From Anaerolineales bacterium (GTDB lineage: Bacteria; Chloroflexota; Anaerolineae; Anaerolineales; Anaerolineaceae), in NCBI GenBank assembly GCA_020060485.1, contig JAGVAB010000163.1:1-9013 (forward strand): a stretch of DNA of 9,013 nt, in the 5' to 3' direction. A program made the translations under genes and the position numbers. The notes beneath the pieces are model-generated. The model worked only from the letters and a program-made list of their open reading frames with translations. It was not told the DNA's origin and made no database searches. This document shows, piece by piece, positions 1 to 6,800 of the stretch. Positions within the stretch are counted from its first letter, which is position 1. The number at the start of each line of letters is the position of its first letter.

Positions 1-45
1 GCAATCCAACAGATATTCGGTTGGTAAGGTGCGGTGTTGATTCAT
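1..45 (-). CDS. Possible 5' end of an unidentified gene, cut by the left edge
   Basis: On the minus strand an ATG at 45-43 opens a frame without stops to the window edge, giving 15 residues (MNQHRTLPTEYLLDC). A purine-rich AAAGAAG lies 8 nt upstream as a weak ribosome-binding site. It follows the excisionase-like gene (stop at 103) by 57 nt on the same strand, where an integrase or replication gene would be expected in an integrated element. Fifteen residues are too few to assign a family, so the function is unknown. Confidence 0.35.
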   Translation of the reverse strand, partial: MNQHRTLPTEYLLDC

Positions 46-92
46 TGTAACATCTTCTTTCGAAAAATAAAACATTTGTTCCGTCTATTGTG

Positions 93-109
93 TCCATAGA
101 GTCTATGGA
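93..109. repeat. 17-bp perfect palindrome overlapping the end of the HTH gene
   Basis: TCCATAGA, one central G, then TCTATGGA: 8-bp arms in perfect inverted repeat. It overlaps the TAG stop of the HTH gene (105-103) and lies about 50 bp upstream of the next minus-strand start. Size and symmetry fit a dimeric repressor operator or a recombinase site; which one is inference. Confidence 0.5.
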
Positions 110-309
110 TTATCCATTTTTGGCGGGGCGCTCTTATTGATGAAATCAGCCAGGTCCTCGCGAAGAACGCGCACCGCCCTGCCAATATTGACTGTGCGGA
201 TTTGCTGTGTTCGCATCAATTGATAGGCGAAAGCGCGTGAAATTTTGAGTACATTTGCAACTTCCCTGGCGGTGAGGATTTGTGGCAGATTGTTGTGCTG
301 GATGTCCAT
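103..309 (-). CDS. Excisionase/MerR-like helix-turn-helix DNA-binding protein
   Basis: A 68-residue protein consisting almost entirely of one winged HTH of the excisionase (Xis/AlpA-like, HTH_17) type. The segment ILTAREVANVLKISRAFAYQ (about residues 11-30) is the helix-turn-helix, and the following NIGRAVRVLREDLADFI (about 42-58) is the characteristic wing and last helix. Full length is normal for the family. The start is well supported: AGGAG lies 6 nt upstream of the ATG (minus strand, 320-316). Such proteins bend DNA for excisive recombination or regulate neighbouring genes of integrated elements. It lies downstream of a DnaB-N remnant and upstream of a truncated frame on the same strand, which suggests an element's control/replication module. 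It belongs to the same broad family as the broken gene at 3052-3224. Family is confident; role in excision versus regulation is not resolved. Confidence 0.8.
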   Translation of the reverse strand: MDIQHNNLPQILTAREVANVLKISRAFAYQLMRTQQIRTVNIGRAVRVLREDLADFINKSAPPKMDNP

Positions 310-315
310 GATGTT

Positions 316-320
316 CTCCT
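316..320 (-). promoter_or_regulatory. Ribosome-binding site of the HTH gene
   Basis: AGGAG on the minus strand, 6 nt before the ATG at 309-307. It fixes the start of the 68-residue HTH protein. Confidence 0.7.
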
Positions 321-419
321 TTTTGATCGTTTGTCAACTACGCCATTATTCTGTGTTGGTCTGGTTGGCATATGTAAATGATTTTGATTTCCATTGATCC
401 GTTTTGGCTTACAGGTTTT

Positions 420-434
420 CCTGATTTGATCAGG
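420..434. repeat. Short perfect inverted repeat at the end of the DnaB-N remnant
   Basis: CCTGAT, a 3-nt ttg loop, then ATCAGG. It overlaps the TGA stop (432-430) of the pseudogene. There is no T-run on either side, so it is not a convincing intrinsic terminator; it may be only a chance palindrome. Confidence 0.3.
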
Positions 435-923
435 TTCTGCCGGGAAAGGGCGTTTTCAGGAACACCAGCAAGTGTTTTTTATCGGTGGGGGGAGCTCTCA
501 GATAACCGATAATTCGCTGAAAATTTTTCTCAATTACTTCATTCTGCGCTGCCTGGATGAGTCGATAGCTTGCACCAGAGAATTGGCCTCGCTGAGCATT
601 TTCTTTGGCAATGTGGGCATAATCCCTGGCATGTGCCGAAGTTGGGTAATAACGTATAAGACAGGCAATATCAGCACCACCACCAATTTCTTTGAGTTTT
701 CCGCTATTCGCCAGCAGGTTATGCGAGGTGCCTTGTCAATTGCAGCGCTGGAAAGTTCCAGTGCTATCCATGCATTCCAGATCCACTGATGGTATTTGTT
801 AAACAAACCCTTTGCTGTAATCTCTATGTCGAGATCTGCAAGTGTATTTGGGTCGATAAACTTGGAACCAATCAAGGTGTGTTCTGCTTCAATCGCGGAT
901 GAGCTGGGTCTGGATGATGTCAT
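430..923 (-). pseudogene. Frameshifted DnaB-type helicase N-terminal-domain gene
   Basis: Two minus-strand frames join to give one DnaB N-terminal domain. The first, from ATG 923, reads MTSSRP...IEAEHTLIGSKFIDPNTLADL...NKYHQWIWNAWIALELSSAAID, matching the IEAE-xxLG-xxIDP and H-x-W-I-x-x-A pattern of DnaB-N. The second frame, ending at TGA 430, continues with NLLANSGKLKEIGGGADIAC and YYPTSAHARDYAHIAKE, matching the L-x-E-x-G-G and PTSxxAxxYAxI signature. Joining them with a single missing base somewhere in about 721-734 leaves the number of residues between ID and GKL the same as in E. coli DnaB as I recall it. GGAGG (931-927) precedes the ATG with a short 3-nt gap. The reading ends after about 165 residues, so the RecA-like motor domain is absent; the gene was either truncated or originally a DnaB-N-only protein of a mobile element. 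Presumed non-functional. Confidence 0.75.
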
Positions 924-948
924 AGGCCTCCAAAGAAAAATGTTACAA

Positions 949-970
949 TGGGCAAAGTCAAGCTTGCCCA
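949..970. repeat. Inverted repeat, operator-like, in the divergent intergenic region
   Basis: TGGGCAA, 8-nt spacer agtcaagc, TTGCCCA: perfect 7-bp arms. It lies 26-47 bp upstream of the DnaB-N remnant's start on the minus strand and about 140 bp upstream of the STAND gene. Its position suits a repressor site for the minus-strand gene or a leader hairpin. No T-tract follows, so a terminator is unlikely. Confidence 0.45.
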
Positions 971-997
971 ATTTGTATCATTTTCAACGTTGGAGCG

Positions 998-1041
998 AGT
1001 ACCGAAAAATAGGCAAAAATCGCCCTCTCAGTACCGAAAAA
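998..1041 (+). repeat. 12-bp direct repeat upstream of the STAND gene
   Basis: AGTACCGAAAAA occurs at 998-1009 and again, without mismatch, at 1030-1041. The period is 32 bp, close to three helical turns, so both copies face the same side of the DNA. They end 67 bp upstream of the STAND start codon. This is the geometry of tandem regulator sites; a small duplication is the alternative. I see no good -35/-10 pair here to place a promoter exactly. Confidence 0.5.
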
Positions 1042-1096
1042 ACCAGAACTAACGCATTAACAATACCTGTCCTCCAAAAATGTGACATTCCAGCAT

Positions 1097-1101
1097 AGGA
1101 G
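1097..1101 (+). promoter_or_regulatory. Ribosome-binding site that sets the STAND gene start
   Basis: AGGAG, 7 nt before ATG 1109. It favours ATG 1109 over the in-frame GTG at 1082, which has no comparable site ahead of it. Confidence 0.7.
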
Positions 1102-1108
1102 CATTGAA

Positions 1109-2956
1109 ATGCCTGCGTTAAAACTTGTTGAGATTCCCCAATACCCAAGATTCGCTCGCCAATTCAAGTTGATGTTAACTCGCCTTGCGCTGGATAATCC
1201 GTATGCCTATCTCTCTTCAGATAATGATGGGTCAGTTGGCAAATATTTCTACAATAAAAATGATTGTTATATCTACAAGAACGGGTATTACAAATGGGTC
1301 AAAGGTTTGGTGGATGATAAAGAACATACATTAAGGGGTGACAATTTCGAAAATTTTTTGATTGAAAATCTGGGAAAACCTGGCCTTGATCACTATTCCG
1401 ATATTTCACGATTGCTTCATGCCGGTCCATTGGAATATCGGTGTATTCTGGATAATGGAGAGTTCATAAGAACGTTGGAGAACAAGGGGATTCAAATTGC
1501 AGATGATGAAGAGCTGGACCCAGTCCCTTTTTATGAGCCAATCATTCCGAGCAAGATCATCGACCGCGAGGCGCTCAGGATTTTCGGAAGCAAGAAAAAG
1601 CCATCCTGGAGGGTCTTGCTGACGGGGGCGCCAGGAAGTGGGAAATCCACGATCCTGGGAGTGCTGACTTATACAACTTTTCTTACAGCTTACGATCAGA
1701 CCATTTGGCTGGATGCCAGCACTGAAGAATCACTTAAAGCCACTTTGACCAAGGCGCAGGGGTTGTTTTTACCTGATCATGAATTGGAGGTTGGAGCGGC
1801 AAGTCAATATCAACTGAAACAATTGATGCAAGTGCTGCAGAAACAACATATCATTCTGTTGGTAGAAAATTGCCACCAGAAAGAAGTATATGAAATGATC
1901 ACATCACATTTGACGGATAAATGCGATTGGATCTTTGAGATCAAACGACCTGAGGTAGCTCATGAAATCGATCCTGGTGGAGACAGCACAATTGCCGTCA
2001 CTCAATTAACGGATGAAGAACGGGAAGCGTATTGGGCTTATATTGCACACCCGGTGAAAAATATGACGCGCCAAGTGTTTGATCGCCTTTGCTTTCAAAC
2101 GAAGAATAATCCGGGAGAACTATTTCTTGCTCTGGGTGCAGTGGCAACGTATGGAGTGGAGTGGGCGTTACAGGAGTATGCATCGGCACCCCATGCGGAT
2201 ATGTTGGAACGAACCATAGGTTTCTTGAGCCAAGATCAATTGAAACGCTTCGCAAGATTGGGCGCATTGCCACAATTGCTTTCGTATGATCTTGATGTTT
2301 TTTCATCGCTTTGGGAATGTGATGAACATGCGGCATACAGTGAATTGATACGTTTCGCGGGACTTAACTGGGCGCAACAAATACCAGATGGAAATGGCTG
2401 GATGATTTCCAAATCTGTTTTGAAGTATGCAGGAGCATTGTTACAAAGGGCTGAAGATGGGGAGCAGAAACAAGCCAATTTGTGGTTGACGCGAATAAAT
2501 ATAAAGGCTGTGAATACTGAATTTGGTGAAAAACATCCGATCAAAACGATCAGGTATTTCCAAATGAAAAAGCGTGGGCCGAAATTCTACCCTAATGTTT
2601 TAATTCGCGTAGCCAAGCAATTTATCAATCCAGCGAAGCATAATACGTATTGGAATTTATTTAAGGGCCTGGAACCCTGGATGCGTAGCGAGGAATGGTT
2701 GGCTGCGTACTATTATTATCGGAAGGACATACAGACATTTAATTTTGCAAGATTGATTATCTTGGTCACGTTGATCATTATCCTTTTATTTGGTAATCAG
2801 CCTATTATCCCAGAGACAATCCTCATATATTTGTTCTTTTTTCCGGTTGTTGTTTTTCTGATTTATTTGATCATAAACTTCATTCCGGCATTGAGGAATA
2901 ATGAAGCCACAACGTTGCAAATCTGGCACGCGATTCAGGAGAGGAAGGGGGAGTGA
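1109..2956 (+). CDS. STAND/NB-ARC-like NTPase with C-terminal transmembrane hairpin
   Basis: 615 residues. Residues 1-150 match nothing I recognise. A P-loop NTPase follows: Walker A GAPGSGKST at 173-181 (Lys179), a Walker B-like strand IILLVEN near 247-254 with Glu253 where Asp is usual, then DWIFEIKRP resembling the STAND/NB-ARC post-Walker B strand and NNPGELFLA resembling the GLPL motif. A winged-helix-like region comes next (around SQDQLKRFARLGALPQLL). Two hydrophobic helices lie at about 547-564 and 571-592, followed by a short polar tail. No TPR, WD40 or other repeat sensor and no recognisable nuclease, TIR or protease domain is visible. STAND ATPases typically oligomerise on ligand binding, and many act in phage defence; a membrane-linked defence or signalling role is inferred. 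The start at ATG 1109 follows a good ribosome-binding site. The gene is flanked by pseudogenes and reads as island cargo. Confidence 0.7.
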   Translation: MPALKLVEIPQYPRFARQFKLMLTRLALDNPYAYLSSDNDGSVGKYFYNKNDCYIYKNGYYKWVKGLVDDKEHTLRGDNFENFLIENLGKPGLDHYSDISRLLHAGPLEYRCILDNGEFIRTLENKGIQIADDEELDPVPFYEPIIPSKIIDREALRIFGSKKKPSWRVLLTGAPGSGKSTILGVLTYTTFLTAYDQTIWLDASTEESLKATLTKAQGLFLPDHELEVGAASQYQLKQLMQVLQKQHIILLVENCHQKEVYEMITSHLTDKCDWIFEIKRPEVAHEIDPGGDSTIAVTQLTDEEREAYWAYIAHPVKNMTRQVFDRLCFQTKNNPGELFLALGAVATYGVEWALQEYASAPHADMLERTIGFLSQDQLKRFARLGALPQLLSYDLDVFSSLWECDEHAAYSELIRFAGLNWAQQIPDGNGWMISKSVLKYAGALLQRAEDGEQKQANLWLTRINIKAVNTEFGEKHPIKTIRYFQMKKRGPKFYPNVLIRVAKQFINPAKHNTYWNLFKGLEPWMRSEEWLAAYYYYRKDIQTFNFARLIILVTLIIILLFGNQPIIPETILIYLFFFPVVVFLIYLIINFIPALRNNEATTLQIWHAIQERKGE

Positions 2957-2991
2957 GCAAACACCCATTTGTAGTTTTACGCAAATTTTAT

Positions 2992-3048
2992 CCTCCCAGA
3001 TGCGATGATAATTTGGAGTTACAGTGTCTGAACTGTTTAATTGGGAGG
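2992..3048 (+). repeat. Inverted repeat pairing with the ribosome-binding site of the broken HTH gene
   Basis: CCTCCCA (2992-2998) is the exact complement of TGGGAGG (3042-3048), which contains the ribosome-binding site of the HTH pseudogene. A nested ACAGT/ACTGT hairpin (3021-3025 and 3032-3036, 6-nt loop) sits between them. A folded leader could hide the ribosome-binding site. The outer arms are 43 nt apart, so chance pairing is possible. Confidence 0.35.
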
Positions 3049-3051
3049 CAA

Positions 3052-3224
3052 ATGATAGACACTGTTTTTTTCGACTGAGGAAGTGGCTGATTATTTGCGT
3101 CTTCCATTGTCGACAGTACATAAATTGGTTCAGGATAAAGATCCCCGGATTTGAAGTTTGAAGGCATTGGCGATTTAGAAAAGAGACAATAGCTCATTGG
3201 TCAGAGTTTGAATTTGTCGAATAA
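3052..3224 (+). pseudogene. Decayed excisionase-like helix-turn-helix gene
   Basis: A small HTH gene is recoverable across three frames. ATG 3052, preceded by GGGAGG, gives MIDTVFF. After a one-base loss in the T-run at 3065-3071 the frame continues STEEVADYLRLPLSTVHKLV and QDK. After an extra base near 3140 it reads IPGFEV, then an in-frame TGA at 3159 where family members carry Gly, then RHWRFRKETIAHWSEFEFVE and TAA at 3222-3224. Undoing these three lesions gives a complete ~57-residue excisionase/HTH_17 protein with the family's V-G-R-x-W-R-F wing. It is therefore a pseudogene, not a short gene. It ends 34 bp before the chimeric frame at 3259, on the same strand, so it was probably part of the same former operon. 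It is in the same family as the intact gene at 103-309. Confidence 0.8.
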
Positions 3225-3258
3225 CTCAAAAACAGGCAGCACTACGGACTGAGTTGAA

Positions 3259-3645
3259 ATGATGGTGACTCTCGAAAACCTCAAACCAAACAGTCAAGTT
3301 AAAGGCATTTTACCAAACGATACAGGTACCATCCTTAGCGTGCAATGGCACGGTTCGGATGTGGTTGAGATTTCTTACCGTCCTTTTGCGCTCCCTAAAC
3401 CGTTTTGTTCAACCAAAGATGTTTTCTGTATTCGCCACAGTCGGGTTGCAGATGGATACCGAAGAATTTCGATTGCCGGACACTCGATCCAGGTTCCCAA
3501 GATTGAACCCAGGCAAGATGTCGAACTTCATTTCATCCCTGATGATACCAAGAACCAGGTTGAAATCCGTATATGGGCCTTGAACAAATTAGTTCATATG
3601 ACTCATTTGCCCTTGGACGCGATCCAAAAAATGGTTCACTTTTAA
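3259..3645 (+). pseudogene. Chimeric frame: SNF2-helicase N-terminus joined to transposase C-terminus
   Basis: The open frame gives 128 residues with two unrelated-looking parts. Residues 1 to about 40 (VTLENLKPNSQVKGILPNDT through VQWHGSDVVEISYR) resemble the opening strand of large SNF2 helicases of the DISARM DrmD kind, which begin L-x-L-x-P-G-x-x-V-x-G-I-L-P and continue W-x-G-S-x-x-V-E-L-x-Y. From about residue 45 (STKDVFCIRHSRVADGYRRI, then IQVPKIEPRQDVELHF, RIWALNKLVH, final MVHF) it resembles the C-terminal beta domain that follows the integrase core in IS481-like DDE transposases. No DDE core and no helicase motor remain. The join falls near 3379-3400. I infer that an insertion sequence or deletion replaced the helicase body. 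Both assignments rest on remembered family patterns; the transposase part is somewhat less certain. The frame may be expressed, but neither parental activity can survive. Confidence 0.55.
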
Positions 3646-3691
3646 AGTTTTCCTAACAGGGAGTTGGTGAAAAATGTGCGGTTTGTTATGA

Positions 3692-3719
3692 GGGAGGGCT
3701 GCCAGGGCTGGGTTGAGGG
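3692..3719 (+). other. G-quadruplex motif (five GGG tracts)
   Basis: Five GGG runs (3692-3694, 3696-3698, 3705-3707, 3710-3712, 3717-3719) are separated by loops of 1, 6, 2 and 4 nt on the plus strand, meeting the usual G3-N1-7 definition with one spare tract. It lies 51 bp upstream of the TATAAT box and 145 bp upstream of the helicase start, in otherwise A+T-rich DNA. A role in transcription is possible but not shown. Confidence 0.55.
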
Positions 3720-3747
3720 AGAATAATCTTCTTTAGGTGGTTTTTAT

Positions 3748-3776
3748 GTTTATTCATCATTGTCTCGGGTTATAAT
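3748..3776 (+). promoter_or_regulatory. Candidate sigma70-type promoter for the helicase-methyltransferase operon
   Basis: A perfect TATAAT lies at 3771-3776. The -35 position 17 bp upstream (3748-3753, gtttat) is a poor match, so the promoter may need an activator or a different sigma factor. Transcription would start near 3783, giving a leader of about 80 nt that contains the hairpin at 3818-3839. No other -10 this good was noticed in the 3646-3864 gap. Confidence 0.4.
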
Positions 3777-3817
3777 TAAACAGTTCGGGGTTAGATATTT
3801 TATATCATTTTGTAATT

Positions 3818-3839
3818 TCCCCGTCGTGCCATGCGGGGA
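3818..3839 (+). repeat. Leader hairpin before the helicase start
   Basis: TCCCCG, a 10-nt loop, then CGGGGA: a 6-bp G+C-rich stem followed by an A+T-rich stretch rich in T up to the ribosome-binding site. It lies between the candidate promoter and the start codon, 16 nt before GGAG. It could act as a weak terminator or attenuator, or stabilise the mRNA 5' end. Confidence 0.4.
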
Positions 3840-3854
3840 TTTCTAATTATTTTT

Positions 3855-3858
3855 GGAG
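3855..3858 (+). promoter_or_regulatory. Ribosome-binding site that sets the helicase start
   Basis: GGAG lies 6 nt before TTG 3865. The in-frame TTG at 3853 overlaps this site and has no site of its own, so TTG 3865 is the better start. Confidence 0.6.
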
Positions 3859-3864
3859 ACGACA

Positions 3865-6800
3865 TTGCCAAGAATATTCGATAACATTAATTTGTCTTTG
3901 CTCCATGCACTAAAACATTCTACAACCAACGCTTATCGGGCAGATTTTTGCGTGGGGTACTTCAACTTGCGCGGTTGGCGGGAGCTTGCAGAAGACATTG
4001 ACCGCTTCACAGGGGGCGAGGAATACCAGGCCCGCATTCTGATCGGCATGCACAAGGTGCCACGGGACGATGTCAAACTGTTGATGAGCCGTAATGAGAA
4101 CCTGGGGCTGGACAATCAAACTGCCCTCCAACTGAAGCAGCGTGTTTTGCGAGAGTTCCGCGAACAATTGACTATTGGCCTGCCCACCAACGAACATGAA
4201 ACTTCTTTGCGGAAACTTGCCCGGCAAATTCAGGACGACAAGGTTCGGGTCAAGTTATTTTTGGGATCTCAATTGCATGCCAAGCTGTATCTGCTTTTCC
4301 GCAGTGATGCTGATCAACCACGTATCGCTTACCTGGGCAGCAGCAATTTGACCTTCTCTGGTCTGCAGGGGCAGGGCGAATTAAATGTGGACGTGGTGGA
4401 CCATGACGCCAGCCAGAAACTGGCGGTATGGTTTCAGGATCGCTGGGAAGACCGCTGGTGCCTGGATATTTCTGATGATATCCAGGATATTATTGAAGAA
4501 AGCTGGGCAGGCGAACGTCTTATTCCGCCATATCATATTTATTTAAAGATGGCCTACCATCTCTCACAGGAAGCTCGCACCGGTTTGGAAGAGTTTGCTA
4601 TTCCGCCGGTTTTCGAGAACCGTCTGTTTCCGTACCAGGTGGCGGCGGTGAAAATTGCTGCGCATCATCTGAACAAGCGCAAGGGGGTATTGATTGGTGA
4701 TGTGGTCGGTTTGGGTAAGACGATTATGGCGACTGCGCTGGCCAGCATTTTCGAGAATGATTTTAACCTGGAGACGCTGATCATCTGCCCGAAAAACCTG
4801 GTGGAGATGTGGAAAGATTATGTCCACAAGTACCGCCTGCATGCGCAAGTCTTGTCGATCAGCCAGGTGCAACAAACTCTCCCTGATATGCGGCGTTATC
4901 GCCTGGTCATTATTGATGAAAGCCACAATCTGCGGAACCGGGAAGGCAAACGCTTTCACGCCATCCGGGATTATATTGATCGCAATGACTGCAAACTCAT
5001 TCTGTTGACTGCCACGCCTTACAACAAGACCTATCTTGATCTCTCCAATCAGCTTCGTCTGTTCTTGCCAGAAGACCATGATATCGGCATCCGGCCCGAA
5101 CACTTGCTGCGGGAGATTGGTGAGATCGAATTCAACCGGCGGCATCAAACGGGGCTGACCACTCTGGCTGCTTTTGAGAAGAGTGAGCATCCCGATGATT
5201 GGCGCGAGTTGATGCGTTTGTTCCTGGTGCGCCGCACGCGCAGTTTCATTAAAAACAATTACGGTACCCTCGATCCTGAAAATGACCGGGTTTACCTGAC
5301 GATGCAGGATGGGCAGCGTTCTTATTTTCCAGACAGGGTTCCAAAAACGTTGAAGTTCAGGATTAACGACAACGATCCTGAAGATCAATATGCGCGTTTG
5401 TATTCTGAGAGGGTTGTTGACACGGTGAATGGTTTGAATTTGCCGCGCTACGGCCTGGGAAATTATATTGCGTCTAATCCCAAAGTGAAGCCCAATAAGG
5501 AAGAAAAGAAAAAACTTGACGACCTGGGCCATGCCGGAAAACGCCTGATGGGTTTCTGCCGCACCAACCTCTTCAAGCGCCTGGAAAGCAGCGGGCATGC
5601 CTTTTTGCTCTCGCTGGAGCGGCATGTGCTGCGCAACTATGTTTTCCTGTATGCGCTTGAATATGGGCTGCCGCTGCCGTTGGGCACACAGGGTGCCGAA
5701 CTGCTGGATGCACGTATCAACGATCAGGATGAAGACGACCAGGATACAATGGAATGGTTTGATACGGGGAACGGCAGCGAGGGCGGCGAAGATGGCGGTG
5801 TTGAGAACATTGCCGATGTTCAAGACTTGCAGATTGAGCTCAGCAGCAGAGCTTATAAAGAGCGCGCCAAAGCCATTTATCTTCAATATCAAGCTCAGTA
5901 TCAACGGCGATTCCAGTGGATTCGATCTGACCTGTTTTCCAACCAGCTCGAGAAGGATTTGGCAAGCGATGCTGAAGCGATTTTGAGCATTCTTGATTAT
6001 TGCGGTAAGTGGCTGCCCGAACGCGATACCAAACTTGAACAATTGGAGAACGTGCTGAAACATGTTTACAGCAAAGAAAAGGTGATCATTTTTTCACAAT
6101 TTGCAGATTCTGTCCGCTATCTGGAAACCCAATTGAAGACACGCGGTTTGCGCAAAATGGCTGGGGTGACGGGAGATAACCAGAACCCAACAGAACTGGC
6201 CTGGCAGTTCAGCCCCCACAGCAATGAAAAGGCCGACAAGATCGCCCCGGAAAGCGAGCTGCGGGTGTTGATTGCCACGGATGTACTTTCGGAAGGTCAG
6301 AACTTGCAGGATTGTGCGATTGTGGTCAACTACGACCTGCCGTGGGCGATCATCCGTCTGATCCAGCGCGCCGGGCGTGTGGACCGCATTGGACAAACCA
6401 GCGAGGAGATCACCTGCTATTCTTTCTTACCGGCAGACGGGGTAGAACGCATCCTGCGCCTGCGCGCTCGCGTGCGCACTCGTTTGCAGCAGAATGGCGA
6501 AGTGGTGGGCAGCGACGAGGCCTTTTTCGAGGATGACCGTAACGATCAAACCCTGGTGAACCTGTATAATGAAAAATCCGGCATCCTGGATGGGGAAGAT
6601 GATCAGGATGTGGACCTGGCTTCGTACGCTTACCAGATCTGGAAGAATGCCACGGACGCCAATCCTGCGCTTACGAAACAGATCACCAACATGCCGGACG
6701 TGGTGTATTCAGCCAAAGCGCATGCGGCCACCCTGGCGCATCCACAAGGGGTGCTGGTGTACATGCGCTCTGCTTTGGGGAATGACGCCTTGGCCTGGCT

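Noticed and set aside
420..434. Hairpin CCTGAT-ttg-ATCAGG as an intrinsic terminator.
   Set aside because: The stem is A+T-containing and short, and no T-tract follows on either strand.
472..1098. Plus-strand frames of 105 and 100 codons.
   Set aside because: They are antisense to the reconstructed DnaB-N remnant and its upstream region, with no convincing start context or motif.
1082..1108. GTG 1082 as the STAND gene start.
   Set aside because: ATG 1109 has AGGAG at ideal spacing, whereas the extra nine residues overlap that ribosome-binding site and add nothing recognisable.
3159..3161. In-frame TGA at a conserved Gly position, suggesting UGA=Gly recoding as in SR1/Gracilibacteria.
   Set aside because: The same small gene also carries two frameshifts, the STAND gene ends at TGA, and the large genes show no internal TGA. 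Simple decay explains it better.
4564..6063. A 499-codon minus-strand open frame.
   Set aside because: It is antisense to the SNF2 motor domain, where all helicase motifs read on the plus strand. No motif is seen on the minus strand.
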